64,000 nt of DNA from Bacillus yapensis (GCF_005280205.1 NZ_SUND01000002.1:1-64000); one strand, 5' to 3'. Shown: positions 52,953 to 62,511, numbered from the stretch's first letter. The notes: a model not told the origin generated them from the letters alone. Program-made: numbers and translations.

Positions 52953-53600
52953 ATGATCATTAACATATTGGCTGGTGGGCCAGAAGAGCAGTTACCAGAG
53001 CTCAAGAGCTATCTAGAAAACGATGTGTTATGGGTCGGAGTCGATAGGGGTGTATATACCCTTCTTTCCTATGGAATTGAGCCGAAGATGGCGTTTGGTG
53101 ACTTTGATTCAGTCAATGACGAAGAAATGCAATTCATACATACAAAGGTGAAATCTCTTCGTATTTATAAATCGGAGAAAGATGAGCCTGATATGGAGCT
53201 TGCTCTCACATGGGCAGTTGAGCAAAAGCCAGAACGGATTCGCCTATTTGGCGCCACGGGAGGGCGACTGGATCATTTTTTGGCGAATGTCCAATTGCTG
53301 TTGAGATCTTTGATTGAAGAGTGGTCTAGTTCTATTGAAATTATTGACCAACAAAATCTGCTCTATGCAGTTCGTCCAGGTACCCATCAAATCAAAGTAG
53401 ATGAACAGAAAAAATATATTTCCTTTCTCCCAATTGCAGGTGCAGTCGAGAATCTTACGCTTAGTGGTTTCAAATATCCATTAAAAGATCGTCATATTCC
53501 TGCGACTTCTACACTATGTATTAGTAATGAACTTATTGATGAATGTGGTACTTTTTCTTTTACTGAAGGCATATTATTGGTGATAAGAAGCAAGGATTAA
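52953..53600 (+). CDS. thiN: Thiamine pyrophosphokinase ThiN (YloS)
   Basis: ThiN transfers pyrophosphate from ATP to thiamine, giving the active cofactor. The 215-residue protein has GVDRGVYTLLSYGIEPKMAFGDFDSV (residues about 28-54; DRG and GDFDS are the catalytic parts), GATGGRLDHFLANV and a C-terminal thiamine-binding sheet with PLKDRHIPATSTLCISN. Start follows gggcgaggagt. Confidence 0.94.
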   Translation: MIINILAGGPEEQLPELKSYLENDVLWVGVDRGVYTLLSYGIEPKMAFGDFDSVNDEEMQFIHTKVKSLRIYKSEKDEPDMELALTWAVEQKPERIRLFGATGGRLDHFLANVQLLLRSLIEEWSSSIEIIDQQNLLYAVRPGTHQIKVDEQKKYISFLPIAGAVENLTLSGFKYPLKDRHIPATSTLCISNELIDECGTFSFTEGILLVIRSKD

Positions 53601-53704
53601 AAAATTCCAATATAAGAGTACTCATTTTTATCTGATGAATATGATGATATGGAGAAAAATCGTGAAGAGAAAGTTGTATGCGTGAGATGGTGAGGAGGGA
53701 CATT

Positions 53705-53785
53705 ATGAAATTTTATACAATTAAACTTCCAAAATTTCTAGGTGGCATTGTCCGGGCCATGCTAGGAACTTTTAAGAAGGGCTAA
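53705..53785 (+). CDS. spoVM: Stage V sporulation protein SpoVM
   Basis: SpoVM is a 26-residue amphipathic peptide that recognises the convex forespore membrane and anchors SpoIVA, the base of the coat. The codons from ATG 53705 spell a start MKFYTIKLPKFLGGIV, then RAMLGTFKKG and a stop, nearly identical to the B. subtilis peptide, including P9 which is needed for curvature sensing. tgaggaggga is the ribosome binding site. It lies between thiN and rpmB, as in B. subtilis. I could not identify a confident SigE promoter upstream. Confidence 0.97.
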   Translation: MKFYTIKLPKFLGGIVRAMLGTFKKG

Positions 53786-53792
53786 TTTTTTG

Positions 53793-53819
53793 CACCTCAT
53801 ACATTATGAGGTGTTTTTT
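53793..53819 (+). terminator. Terminator after spoVM
   Basis: cacctcat (53793-53800) pairs with atgaggtg (53806-53813), five-base loop, then tttttta. Confidence 0.85.
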
Positions 53820-53952
53820 ATTATCATAAAATGGACAAAATAATGACAAAAGGCTGTTTTCGTAATAATTGTTGCTAAAATCCTACTGCCGTTGGCCAGC
53901 GGCCGATTTTAACGTAAAAATAGTTATATGGTGCATCGTAACAAGTTTACAA

Positions 53953-54046
53953 GCTCTTTTCTCGATTTTTTCGACCATTATTCATTGAAAACAAAGATAA
54001 ATTCATTGTTTTTTACTACAAAAGCGACAAAGTGTGAGAAAAGAGC
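53953..54046. repeat. Short terminal-inverted-repeat element, copy 3 (94 bases)
   Basis: gctcttttctc (53953-53963) is the exact reverse complement of 54036-54046. There is no coding potential inside. The ends match copies at 2537-2577 and 20162-20243. It resembles a miniature inverted-repeat element. Just upstream, a GC-rich hairpin (gccg 53888-53891 with cggc 53900-53903, around tggcca) stands out in AT-rich surroundings. Confidence 0.6.
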
Positions 54047-54052
54047 ATAACA

Positions 54053-54080
54053 GAAAAAGAGCATCCCAAAAGGATGCTCT
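54053..54080 (-). terminator. Terminator after rpmB
   Basis: On the minus strand agagcatcc (54080-54072) pairs with ggatgctct (54066-54058), followed by a T run at 54058-54054. Confidence 0.85.
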
Positions 54081-54091
54081 CATTCTCATTA

Positions 54092-54280
54092 TTATACTCG
54101 TTCAACTTTACCTGATCTTAGCGCTCTTGCAGAAACCCAAACACGCTTAGGTTTACCATCAACAAGAATACGTACTTTTTGAAGGTTAGCACCCCATGTA
54201 CGCTTGTTAGCGTTCATAGCGTGAGAACGTGCATTACCTGAAGTAGTTTTTTTACCAGTGATTACACATTTACGTGGCAT
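54092..54280 (-). CDS. rpmB: 50S ribosomal protein L28 RpmB
   Basis: The 62-residue L28 ([20 protein letters not shown], then [14 protein letters not shown]) is a late-assembling protein of the large subunit. It has a single Cys (C5) and lacks the two CxxC pairs of zinc-binding forms, so it is the zinc-independent type. aaggggggaaa precedes the start on the minus strand. It is transcribed alone, divergent from yloU, as in B. subtilis. Confidence 0.96.
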   Translation of the reverse strand: MPRKCVITGKKTTSGNARSHAMNANKRTWGANLQKVRILVDGKPKRVWVSARALRSGKVERV

Positions 54281-54333
54281 ATTTATTTCCCCCCTTACTA
54301 TGAAAGGTGTATCATTTTAACTTATACTTTCGC

Positions 54334-54348
54334 GCAATTTAAAATTGC
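54334..54348. promoter_or_regulatory. 7-1-7 palindrome in the rpmB-yloU divergent region
   Basis: gcaatttaaaattgc is a perfect palindrome with one central base, enclosed by tttcgc (54328-54333) and gcgaaa (54365-54370). It lies about 54 bases upstream of rpmB, near a possible minus-strand -10 (TATAAG, 54321-54326). The rest of the 371-base gap 54281-54651 shows TTGACA- and TTGACG-like hexamers (54471, 54502) without convincing -10 partners. Confidence 0.4.
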
Positions 54349-54651
54349 CATTCATAATTTTAATGCGAAAAACTAATATAGATTTTTCGACTATTAAAAG
54401 ATACTTTAATAATTTATCATACAAACTTTTGGAATGCAATAGTTCAGCTGTGAGTTTCAAGAAAATTTCCTTGACAGATACTTGTCGCAATTGCTTGCAA
54501 ATTGACGTGGTACTTTTAAATTTGATTTCATTATAGTAAAATGACTTTAGTTGAATTTCTATCACAAGGTATTAAGATGAAATTATGCTTTTATTTTTCA
54601 AATGTGAATAGATTCTTCAGCACGGAGTTATTTCCAAAGGGGGAACGATCG

Positions 54652-55014
54652 ATGTCCATTGAATTAAAAACGAACTACGGACAAATTGATATCTCAAACG
54701 ATGTAATTGCTACAATTGCTGGTGGAGCAGCAGTTGATTGCTATGGTATAGTAGGAATGGCGTCAAAGCAACAATTAAAAGACGGATTAACCGAAATATT
54801 ACGTAGAGAAAATTTCACACGTGGTGTCATCGTTCGCCAAGAAAATGACGAAGTACATATTGATATGTATATTATCGTTAGTTACGGAACGAAAATTTCC
54901 GAGGTAGCTCATAACGTCCAATCAAAAGTAAGGTATACATTGGATAAAACAGTAGGCTTAAGTGTCGAATCGGTAAATATTTTTGTTCAAGGCGTACGTG
55001 TTACGAACCCGTAG
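54652..55014 (+). CDS. yloU: Asp23/Gls24-family protein YloU
   Basis: A 120-residue Asp23/Gls24 (DUF322) protein: MSIELKTNYGQIDISNDVIA, AAVDCYGIVGMASK and VSYGTKISEVAHNVQSKVRY are typical. Members are alkaline-shock or envelope-associated proteins; the exact role of YloU is unclear, but it is constantly paired with yloV/fakA. ATG 54652 follows aaaggggga; an open extension of 111 bases upstream lacks family similarity. Confidence 0.92.
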   Translation: MSIELKTNYGQIDISNDVIATIAGGAAVDCYGIVGMASKQQLKDGLTEILRRENFTRGVIVRQENDEVHIDMYIIVSYGTKISEVAHNVQSKVRYTLDKTVGLSVESVNIFVQGVRVTNP

Positions 55015-55029
55015 TGAGGAGGAAGTTTT

Positions 55030-56703
55030 GTGTCAATTAATACTTTAGATGGAAAGCGTTTTGCACAGATGATTGCTCAAGGAGCTCATCACCTGTCCAC
55101 TAATGCAAAATATGTGGATGCATTAAACGTCTTTCCAGTTCCAGATGGAGATACTGGAACGAACATGAACTTATCGATGACTTCTGGTGCTAAGGAAGTT
55201 AGAAATAATGTTCAAGACCATATTGGTCGCGTTGGAATTGCTCTATCCAAAGGTCTCCTAATGGGAGCGCGCGGAAACTCAGGAGTTATTTTATCTCAGT
55301 TATTCCGTGGCTTCTCAAAGAATATTGAGCAAAAGAGTACGATAAATGGAACGGAATTCGCTGCTGCATTTGAAGCAGGTGTACAAACTGCTTATAAAGC
55401 TGTTATGAAGCCAGTAGAAGGCACGATTTTAACAGTGGCAAAAGATGCTGCAAAGCATGCGGTAGAAGCTGCTAAAAAAAGCGATGATATCGTTAAGATC
55501 ATGGAAGAAGTAGTAGCTGAAGCGAAGGCGTCTCTAAAAAGAACTCCAGACCTTTTACCTGTATTAAAAGAGGTTGGAGTTGTTGATAGTGGTGGTCAAG
55601 GACTAGTCTTTGTTTATGAAGGATTCCTTGCTGAATTAAAAGGTGAGAAATTACCTGAAGCACCATCTGAATTGCCAAAAATGGAAGAACTAATTAGTGA
55701 AGAACACCATAATCATGTTCAGGGTCACATTAATACAGCAGATATCATTTTTGGATATTGTACAGAGTTCATGGTGAAATTTGAATCTGAGAAGCTAAGC
55801 AAAACTCCATTTTCAGAAGATAAATTCCGTCAAGACTTAAGTCAATACGGCGACTCTTTATTAGTAATTGCTGATGAGAATGTCGTAAAAGTACATATTC
55901 ACTCTGAGCAACCAGGTACTTGCTTATCTTATGGTCAACAATATGGAAGCTTAATCAATATGAAGATTGAGAATATGCGTGAACAGCATACGAGTATTGT
56001 TGGTGAAGATCATAAGGCTCCTGCGCCTGCAGTGAAAAAAGAAAAGCAGGAGTTTGGAATTGTAGCGGTTTCAATGGGAAATGGAATTGCTGATTTATTC
56101 CGTAGCATTGGTGCCAATGCTGTGATTGAAGGCGGACAAACGATGAACCCTAGCACAGAGGACATCGTGAAAGCAATTAAGGAAATCAATGCGAAGAAGA
56201 TCATTATTCTTCCAAATAACAAAAATATCATCATGGCTGCTGAACAGGCTGCAGAAGTGTCAGAAGAGGATGTTATTGTCGTTCCTTCGAAAACTGTACC
56301 ACAAGGATTAGCGGCACTTCTTGCCTTTAATCCATCTGCAGGTCTTTCTGATAATAAGGAAGGCATGACAGAAGCGATGAGCCATGTTAAGACTGGACAG
56401 ATCACTTTTGCAGTTCGTGATACAAATATAGAAGGTGTAACGATTGAGAAAGACGATTTCATGGGCATTGCCGATGGGAAAATTATCTTAACAGATAAGA
56501 ATCGATTGAATGCTGCAAAAGGACTTCTTAAAACAATGTTAGACGAAGATTCCGAAATCCTTACGATCTTAAAGGGTGAAGAAGCAACGGACGAAGACAT
56601 TGAAGAATTAACAGCATTCATTGAAGAAGAATTCGAAGATGTTGAAATCGAAGTACACGATGGAAAGCAACCATTATATTCATTTATCTTCTCAATTGAA
56701 TAA
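55030..56703 (+). CDS. fakA: Fatty acid kinase subunit FakA (YloV, DAK2 domain)
   Basis: FakA phosphorylates fatty acids presented by FakB proteins, feeding exogenous fatty acids into phospholipid synthesis. The 557-residue protein has an N-terminal DhaL-type nucleotide domain (NVFPVPDGDTGTNMNLSM at about 33-50, GARGNSGVILSQLFRG), a middle domain with conserved Cys and His, and a C-terminal FakB-interacting domain (VAVSMGNGIADLFRSIG). Start is GTG 55030, after tgaggagg. In this window it lies a few kilobases from plsX, consistent with shared acyl-phosphate metabolism. Confidence 0.93.
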   Translation: MSINTLDGKRFAQMIAQGAHHLSTNAKYVDALNVFPVPDGDTGTNMNLSMTSGAKEVRNNVQDHIGRVGIALSKGLLMGARGNSGVILSQLFRGFSKNIEQKSTINGTEFAAAFEAGVQTAYKAVMKPVEGTILTVAKDAAKHAVEAAKKSDDIVKIMEEVVAEAKASLKRTPDLLPVLKEVGVVDSGGQGLVFVYEGFLAELKGEKLPEAPSELPKMEELISEEHHNHVQGHINTADIIFGYCTEFMVKFESEKLSKTPFSEDKFRQDLSQYGDSLLVIADENVVKVHIHSEQPGTCLSYGQQYGSLINMKIENMREQHTSIVGEDHKAPAPAVKKEKQEFGIVAVSMGNGIADLFRSIGANAVIEGGQTMNPSTEDIVKAIKEINAKKIIILPNNKNIIMAAEQAAEVSEEDVIVVPSKTVPQGLAALLAFNPSAGLSDNKEGMTEAMSHVKTGQITFAVRDTNIEGVTIEKDDFMGIADGKIILTDKNRLNAAKGLLKTMLDEDSEILTILKGEEATDEDIEELTAFIEEEFEDVEIEVHDGKQPLYSFIFSIE

Positions 56704-56720
56704 CTTCTTATATGAACTTA

Positions 56721-56753
56721 CAAAAGCATGGCTATCTTAGTCATGCTTTTGTT
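56721..56753 (+). terminator. Hairpin after yloV, weak terminator
   Basis: caaaagcatg (56721-56730) pairs with catgcttttg (56742-56751); no long T run follows. The sequence resembles the ftsZ terminator. Confidence 0.5.
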
Positions 56754-56785
56754 CATCATTCCGGAGTGGTTAAAGGAGTTTTAAA

Positions 56786-58837
56786 GTGAATGACAAAGTG
56801 TTAAAACAATCCATCACACAAGTTAAAGGAATTGGCGAAGAGACAGCGCAAGTTTTGGCGGAATTGAATATTTACACCGTAGAGGATCTCCTAGAGTACT
56901 ATCCGTTTCGATATGAGGATTATCGGCTTCGTGATTTAACACAGGTCGCTCATGATGAAAGGCTTACAGTTGAAGGAATCGTTCAAAGCGAGCCTTCCCT
57001 TATGTACTTTGGTAGAAAGAAATCAAAACTTACGGTCAAATTGCTCGTTGGCAATTTTTTGATTCAAGTGACGTTTTTTAATCAGTCGTACTTAAAAAAT
57101 AAGCTATCTCTTAACGAAACCATTCAAGTGACTGGGAAATGGGATATGCATCGACGGACGATCACCGCTTCTGAAATGAAAATGGGACCTTCCCAACAGA
57201 AAGAAAGTCTCTCTCCGATTTATAGTGTCAAAGGAAGTGTAACGGTTAAAGGGATTCGTCGATTTATTCAACTAGCATTTCACCAATTTGGAGAACACAT
57301 TGAAGAAACGATGCCCCAAAATTTAATCAATAAATATCGACTTCCTAATCGGCGTGATGCCCTTCGAATGATTCATTTTCCACAAAATGATCAAGATTTG
57401 AAACAAGCACGTCGAAGATTCGTCTATGAAGAGTTCTTATATTTTCAATTAAAAATGCAAGCGCTAAGAAAATTTGAACGTGAACAGTCACAAGGGATCA
57501 TTCAAAAATATGATTTGGAAAAATTGCAGACCTTCTTAGACAGCCTTCCTTTCCCATTAACAAATGCGCAAAAACGAGTCGTTAATGAGATTTTGGCGGA
57601 TATGAAATCAAACTATCGTATGAGCCGTCTCCTTCAAGGGGATGTTGGCTCAGGTAAAACAGTTGTGGCGGCAATTGCTCTATTTGCAAGTCATACGGCT
57701 GGCTATCAAGGTGCGTTAATGGTTCCTACAGAAATTTTGGCGGAACAACATGCTGAATCATTAAAAAGTCTCCTTGAGCCATTCGGACTGAAATGTGAGT
57801 TGTTGACTAGCTCTGTCAAAGGGAAACGTCGAAAAGAGATATTAGAACAGTTGCAGGCGGGAGAAATTGACATTCTAATTGGAACTCATGCCTTAATCCA
57901 AGATGAAGTTCATTTTCAAAAATTAGGATTAGTCATAACGGACGAACAGCACCGTTTTGGTGTAGGGCAGCGTAAGATTCTTCGGGAAAAAGGGGAGAAT
58001 CCAGATGTTCTCTTTATGACAGCAACTCCTATTCCAAGGACTCTTGCGATTACAGTCTTTGGAGAGATGGATGTATCGATTATTGATGAAATGCCTGCTG
58101 GTAGAAAAATAATCGAAACCTATTGGGCGAAGAAAGAGATGCTTGATCGCATTCTATCCTTTATGGAAAAAGAGTTATCAAAAGGTAGACAAGCTTATGT
58201 GATTTGTCCATTAATCGAGGAATCTGAAAAGCTAGATTTTCAAAATGCGATAGATGTCCATTCGTCTTTGCAAGTCTATTTTCAAAATCGCTATGAGGTC
58301 GGTTTAATGCACGGCCGCCTTGGAGCAGATGAGAAAGATAATGTGATGAAAGCTTTTAGTAATAACGAGATTCAAGTTCTTGTTTCGACCACCGTGGTAG
58401 AGGTAGGGGTCAATGTTCCAAATGCGACGATGATGGTCATTTATGACGCTGAACGATTTGGGTTATCACAGCTCCACCAGCTCCGCGGACGTGTTGGACG
58501 AGGAAGCGAACAATCGTATTGTATTTTACTTGCTGACCCGAAATCAGAGGTCGGGAAAGAACGAATGCAAATTATGACAGAAACAAACGATGGTTTTGTG
58601 CTCAGTGAAAAGGATTTGGAATTAAGGGGTCCAGGGGACTTTTTTGGAAAAAAACAAAGTGGAGTGCCAGAGTTTAAGGTGGCCGATATGGTTCATGATT
58701 ATCGCGCGTTAGAAACTGCGCGTAATGATGCAACCGCCCTTATACAGTCAGCTGTTTTTTGGGAATCTCCTGAATATGAACATTTACGAGAGTCTCTCCA
58801 AGAATCTGGAGTATTGGAAGGGGAAAAACTAGATTAA
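56786..58837 (+). CDS. recG: ATP-dependent DNA helicase RecG
   Basis: RecG remodels stalled forks and branch-migrates Holliday junctions. The 683-residue protein has an N-terminal wedge/OB domain, Walker A GDVGSGKTVVAA near residue 285, DEQH box TDEQHRFGVGQR, ATPIPRTLAI, and QLRGRVGRGSEQSYC (motif VI). Start is GTG 56786 after taaaggagtt. sdaAB and sdaAA, which precede recG in B. subtilis, are absent. An imperfect terminator hairpin follows. Confidence 0.97.
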   Translation: MNDKVLKQSITQVKGIGEETAQVLAELNIYTVEDLLEYYPFRYEDYRLRDLTQVAHDERLTVEGIVQSEPSLMYFGRKKSKLTVKLLVGNFLIQVTFFNQSYLKNKLSLNETIQVTGKWDMHRRTITASEMKMGPSQQKESLSPIYSVKGSVTVKGIRRFIQLAFHQFGEHIEETMPQNLINKYRLPNRRDALRMIHFPQNDQDLKQARRRFVYEEFLYFQLKMQALRKFEREQSQGIIQKYDLEKLQTFLDSLPFPLTNAQKRVVNEILADMKSNYRMSRLLQGDVGSGKTVVAAIALFASHTAGYQGALMVPTEILAEQHAESLKSLLEPFGLKCELLTSSVKGKRRKEILEQLQAGEIDILIGTHALIQDEVHFQKLGLVITDEQHRFGVGQRKILREKGENPDVLFMTATPIPRTLAITVFGEMDVSIIDEMPAGRKIIETYWAKKEMLDRILSFMEKELSKGRQAYVICPLIEESEKLDFQNAIDVHSSLQVYFQNRYEVGLMHGRLGADEKDNVMKAFSNNEIQVLVSTTVVEVGVNVPNATMMVIYDAERFGLSQLHQLRGRVGRGSEQSYCILLADPKSEVGKERMQIMTETNDGFVLSEKDLELRGPGDFFGKKQSGVPEFKVADMVHDYRALETARNDATALIQSAVFWESPEYEHLRESLQESGVLEGEKLD

Positions 58838-58850
58838 GGATAACGTTTTT

Positions 58851-58887
58851 CTCGCGTTTCTTTCTGAAGAGAAAAGAGCGAGTTTTT
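58851..58887 (+). terminator. Imperfect terminator after recG
   Basis: ctcgcgtttcttt (from 58851) pairs imperfectly with gaaaagagcgag (ending 58882), followed by ttttt. Two mismatches lower confidence. Confidence 0.5.
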
Positions 58888-58953
58888 GGGCTTGTTTTAC
58901 GAAACAATCATTATTAGAACAGCCTTTAGGAATGCAAGGAGACGAATTACTTC

Positions 58954-58982
58954 TTGCAAACTCTTTTTTAAAATTATATACT
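58954..58982 (+). promoter_or_regulatory. Promoter of the fapR operon
   Basis: TTGCAA (58954-58959), 17 bases, TATACT (58977-58982). The FapR operator covers the expected start site. Confidence 0.75.
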
Positions 58983-58985
58983 ACT

Positions 58986-59004
58986 ATTAGTACCTAGTCT
59001 TAAT
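58986..59004 (+). promoter_or_regulatory. FapR operator
   Basis: ATTAGTACCTAGTCTTAAT is an imperfect inverted repeat closely matching the known FapR box of Bacillus lipid promoters. It lies just downstream of the -10 element and 20 bases before fapR, implying autoregulation released by malonyl-CoA or malonyl-ACP. Confidence 0.85.
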
Positions 59005-59023
59005 AACTTGGACGGTGTCATGC

Positions 59024-59587
59024 ATGAAGAGGAATAAAAGAGAGCGGCAAGCATTATTAACAGAAACGATAAAGGAAAATCCTTTTATCACAGACGAAGA
59101 GCTTGCTGATAAATTTACAGTTAGTGTTCAAACGATTCGACTAGATCGTTTAGAACTATCCATACCTGAATTAAGAGAGAGAATCAAAAACGTCGCTGAG
59201 AAAAACTTTGAGGATGAGGTTCGTTCCTTACCAATAGAAGAAGTAATTGGTGAAATAATTGATATGGACTTAGATAATTCAGCTATTTCTATTTTAGATA
59301 TCAAAAAAGAACATGTTTTCAAACGAAATCAAATTGCAAGGGGACATCATCTTTTCGCACAAGCTAACTCACTGGCAGTTGCTGTGATTAATGATGAGCT
59401 TGCTTTGACAGCAAAAGCGAATATTCGCTTTACTCGCTCCGTTCTTGAAGGTGAAAGAGTTGTTGCAAAGGCAAAGGTCATCAGTATTGATGAAGAAAAG
59501 GGCCGTACTCTTGTTGAAGTAACGAGCTTTGTAAATAGTGAAATTGTTTTTATAGGTGATTTTGAAATGTATCGTTCACATGCGTGA
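59024..59587 (+). CDS. fapR: Fatty acid and phospholipid synthesis regulator FapR
   Basis: FapR represses fatty acid and phospholipid genes and releases DNA on binding malonyl-CoA. The 187-residue protein has a DeoR-like helix-turn-helix ([20 protein letters not shown]) linked to a hot-dog ligand domain ([21 protein letters not shown]). ATG 59024 matches the family N-terminus [12 protein letters not shown] 59015 is nearby but less likely. The ribosome binding site is weak (ggacggtg). Confidence 0.96.
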   Translation: MKRNKRERQALLTETIKENPFITDEELADKFTVSVQTIRLDRLELSIPELRERIKNVAEKNFEDEVRSLPIEEVIGEIIDMDLDNSAISILDIKKEHVFKRNQIARGHHLFAQANSLAVAVINDELALTAKANIRFTRSVLEGERVVAKAKVISIDEEKGRTLVEVTSFVNSEIVFIGDFEMYRSHA

Positions 59588-59647
59588 GCGTAAGGTCATT
59601 CACATACGTAGTGGATTAAATTTTGATATTTAAGGAATGTGACATAA

Positions 59648-60637
59648 ATGAAACTAGCAATCGATGCAATGGGTGGAGATAACGCACCAAAGGAAATCGT
59701 TTTAGGGGCGATGAAGGCCGTTGCGACTTATAAAGATCTACATATTATTTTAGTAGGTAATGAAACACAAATTAAAGAACATCTAGCAAATGATGAGAGA
59801 ATCTCGGTAATGCACACAGATGAAGTCATTCTTGGTACTGACGAGCCTGTTCGTGCGGTTAGAAGAAAAAAGAAAGCTTCTATGGTATTAGCTGCACAGC
59901 TTGTGGCTGATGGTGAAGCTGATGGATGTATTTCTGCAGGGAACACAGGAGCCTTAATGGCAGCGGGCTTATTTGTTGTCGGCAGAATTGAAGGAATTGA
60001 TCGACCTGCTTTATCTCCGACTCTACCAACTATTGGTGGTGAAGGATTCCTTTTACTAGATGTCGGTGCGAATGTAGATGCTAAACCAGAGCATCTCTTA
60101 CAAAATGCGATTATGGGCTCCATTTACTGTGAAAAAGTAAGAGGCGTGGCAAATCCACGTGTCGGATTACTGAACATTGGTACTGAAGAGAAAAAGGGGA
60201 ATGAACTTGCTAAACACACCTTTACTCTTCTACAAGATTCCAATCTGAATTTTGTTGGAAATGTTGAGGCGCGTGATTTATTAGACGGTGTTGCTGATGT
60301 AGTAGTTACAGATGGATTCACCGGAAATATGGTGTTAAAAACGATTGAAGGAACAGCTATGTCTGTTTTTAAAATGCTGAAGACTGCTCTGTCTAGTAAT
60401 TTGAAGACAAAGCTAGCTGCTGCTGTCATTATGCCAGACCTTAAAGGTCTAAAAGCTAAAATGGATTATTCGGAATATGGTGGGGCTGGCCTTTTTGGAC
60501 TCAAGGCGCCAGTTATAAAGGCTCATGGGTCTTCTGATGCCAATTCAGTATTTAGTGCCATTCGCCAAGCTCGCGAAATGGTTGAAAAAGAAGTTACAAA
60601 TACGATTAGAGAAGCAGTAGAAAAAACACAAGATTAA
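59648..60637 (+). CDS. plsX: Acyl-ACP:phosphate acyltransferase PlsX
   Basis: PlsX converts acyl-ACP to acyl-phosphate, the donor used by PlsY to start phospholipid synthesis. The 329-residue protein begins [20 protein letters not shown] and contains [17 protein letters not shown] and [17 protein letters not shown], all family motifs. Start follows aaggaatgtg. Located between fapR and fabD in a FapR-controlled operon. Confidence 0.97.
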   Translation: MKLAIDAMGGDNAPKEIVLGAMKAVATYKDLHIILVGNETQIKEHLANDERISVMHTDEVILGTDEPVRAVRRKKKASMVLAAQLVADGEADGCISAGNTGALMAAGLFVVGRIEGIDRPALSPTLPTIGGEGFLLLDVGANVDAKPEHLLQNAIMGSIYCEKVRGVANPRVGLLNIGTEEKKGNELAKHTFTLLQDSNLNFVGNVEARDLLDGVADVVVTDGFTGNMVLKTIEGTAMSVFKMLKTALSSNLKTKLAAAVIMPDLKGLKAKMDYSEYGGAGLFGLKAPVIKAHGSSDANSVFSAIRQAREMVEKEVTNTIREAVEKTQD

Positions 60638-60658
60638 TGAATGAAAAGGAGACTTTTA

Positions 60659-61606
60659 ATGGGAAAAATAGCTTTTTTATTTCCAGGTCAAGGCTCACAA
60701 GCTGTGGGGATGGGTAAATCACTTTTTGATAAGGAAGATTCAGTACGTGCTCTATTTGAAAAGGCTGATACGAGACTCGGACTCTCTCTTTCAAAAACGA
60801 TTTTTGAGGGCCCGATGGAGGAGCTTACTTTAACAACGAACGCTCAGCCAGCATTACTCGTGACGAGCATCGCGATTTTACAATATTTCAAACAAGCCAA
60901 TATTGAAGCTGATTATGTAGCCGGACATAGCCTTGGTGAATATACTGCACTTGTTGCAGCTGGTGCTTTATCTTTTGAGGATGCAGTATATGCGGTCCGA
61001 AAAAGAGGAGAATTCATGGAAGAAGCTGTACCAAATCGTGAAGGTACAATGGCAGCCGTATTAGGCTTAGGTCGTGACGAGCTGGCGAAAGTAACCGAGG
61101 AAATCGCAAACGAAGGAAATCCTGTACAACTAGCTAATATTAATTGTCCAGGACAAATCGTCATTTCGGGTTCACGTAAGGGCGTGGAGCTCGCAAGTGT
61201 AAAGGCAAAAGAGGCTGGAGCAAAACGTGTATTACCTCTAGAAGTAAGTGGACCATTCCATTCAAGCCTGATGAAACCTGCTTCCACTAAGCTTCAAGGA
61301 GTCCTTGATGAAATTGAGATTAAAGAAGCGAACATTCCTGTTATTGCAAATGTAACTGCGACTGAAATGAGTGCTCCTATTGAGATTAAGGAAAAGCTTA
61401 TCCAACAGTTATATTCTCCTGTTCAGTGGGAAGATTCAGTTAAGAAAATGATTGATCTTGGTGTAGACACCTTCATTGAAATTGGACCAGGTAAGGTGTT
61501 ATCCGGATTAGTGAAAAAAATCGACCGTTCAGCTAAAGTGTTTAATATTTCTGATGAAGAAACGTTTGCAGCTGTTCATGAAGCATTAAAGGAGGAGCTA
61601 CGATGA
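60659..61606 (+). CDS. fabD: Malonyl-CoA:ACP transacylase FabD
   Basis: FabD loads malonyl groups from CoA to ACP for fatty acid elongation. The 315-residue protein has the nucleophile S91 in [25 protein letters not shown] at the N-terminus and the catalytic His in [11 protein letters not shown] 60659 follows aaaggag by seven bases; an in-frame ATG 18 bases upstream overlaps that site. It overlaps fabG by four bases. Confidence 0.96.
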   Translation: MGKIAFLFPGQGSQAVGMGKSLFDKEDSVRALFEKADTRLGLSLSKTIFEGPMEELTLTTNAQPALLVTSIAILQYFKQANIEADYVAGHSLGEYTALVAAGALSFEDAVYAVRKRGEFMEEAVPNREGTMAAVLGLGRDELAKVTEEIANEGNPVQLANINCPGQIVISGSRKGVELASVKAKEAGAKRVLPLEVSGPFHSSLMKPASTKLQGVLDEIEIKEANIPVIANVTATEMSAPIEIKEKLIQQLYSPVQWEDSVKKMIDLGVDTFIEIGPGKVLSGLVKKIDRSAKVFNISDEETFAAVHEALKEELR

Positions 61607-62346
61607 AACTAGAGGGAAAAAGTGCATTAGTTACAGGGGCATCTCGTGGAATTGGTAGAGAAATTGCCCTAGAACTAGCAAGACAGGGTGCAAACGTAGC
61701 TGTTAATTATGCTGGCAGTGAAAAGCTAGCGAATGAAGTCGTCGCTGAAATTAAAGCACTTGGTCGCGAAGCTTTTGCTATTCAAGCGAATGTTGCCGAT
61801 GGCGGATCTGTTACCGACATGGTGAATAAAGTGATCGAACAATTTGGAAGTCTCGATATATTAGTAAACAATGCTGGTATTACGCGCGATACTTTGCTTA
61901 TGCGGATGAAGGAAGACGATTGGGATGCGGTTATTGATACGAATCTTAAAGGTGTTTTCCTGTGCACGAAGGCAGTCACTCGTCAGATGATGAAGCAAAG
62001 AAGCGGTCGAATCATCAATATCTCATCGATTGTTGGCGTAAGTGGAAATGCTGGTCAAGCTAACTATGTTGCTGCAAAAGCTGGGGTAATCGGGTTAACG
62101 AAAACGACTGCTAAAGAATTTGCTTCACGAGGCATTACTGTGAATGCAGTCGCACCAGGATTTATTTCAACAGACATGACCGATAAGCTTACGGAAGAAA
62201 TTAAAGGGGAAATGCTGAAGCAAATCCCACTTGCTCGCTTAGGCGATCCAGAGGATATTGCAAAAGTAGTTGCATTCCTAGCATCCGAAGACAGTCGCTA
62301 CATGACAGGTCAAACACTACATGTAGACGGCGGAATGGTGATGTGA
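61603..62346 (+). CDS. fabG: 3-oxoacyl-ACP reductase FabG
   Basis: FabG reduces beta-ketoacyl-ACP with NADPH. The 247-residue short-chain dehydrogenase has the cofactor loop TGASRGIG (11-18), NNAG (89-92), and the catalytic residues S141/S142 region, Y155 and K159 (YVAAK). Start ATG overlaps the fabD stop. A hairpin follows at 62354 and acpP has its own promoter. Confidence 0.97.
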   Translation: MKLEGKSALVTGASRGIGREIALELARQGANVAVNYAGSEKLANEVVAEIKALGREAFAIQANVADGGSVTDMVNKVIEQFGSLDILVNNAGITRDTLLMRMKEDDWDAVIDTNLKGVFLCTKAVTRQMMKQRSGRIINISSIVGVSGNAGQANYVAAKAGVIGLTKTTAKEFASRGITVNAVAPGFISTDMTDKLTEEIKGEMLKQIPLARLGDPEDIAKVVAFLASEDSRYMTGQTLHVDGGMVM

Positions 62347-62353
62347 TAAGTAA

Positions 62354-62385
62354 GTGGCGGCTCATTACCGCCACACAATTTGTGT
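62354..62385 (+). terminator. Hairpin after fabG
   Basis: gtggcgg (62354-62360) pairs with ccgccac (62368-62374), loop ctcatta. It is followed by a 13-base palindrome, acacaatttgtgt (62373-62385), rather than a T run, so it is a weak terminator at best. Confidence 0.45.
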
Positions 62386-62459
62386 TAAATTCCACTTTTA
62401 TTATGAAAAAGTTATATGTTATATAAGTCAATTTCAAATGAAAATAGGCAAAAATGAGA

Positions 62460-62488
62460 TTGATAAATTAAACTAAAATAACTATAAT
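62460..62488 (+). promoter_or_regulatory. Promoter of acpP
   Basis: TTGATA (62460-62465) and TATAAT (62483-62488) are separated by 17 bases. Transcription would begin at about 62495, within or just before the ribosome binding site gaggggaggtga, giving a very short leader. Confidence 0.7.
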
Positions 62489-62511
62489 GGCTTGAGGGGA
62501 GGTGAACAAGC

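Noticed and set aside
53601-53704. SigE promoter for spoVM
   Set aside because: Only partial resemblances to -35 and -10 were found and none with the correct spacing, so no feature was reported.
56010-56621. 203-codon open frame on the minus strand inside yloV
   Set aside because: Antisense to a conserved gene, serine-rich low-complexity translation, no ribosome site.
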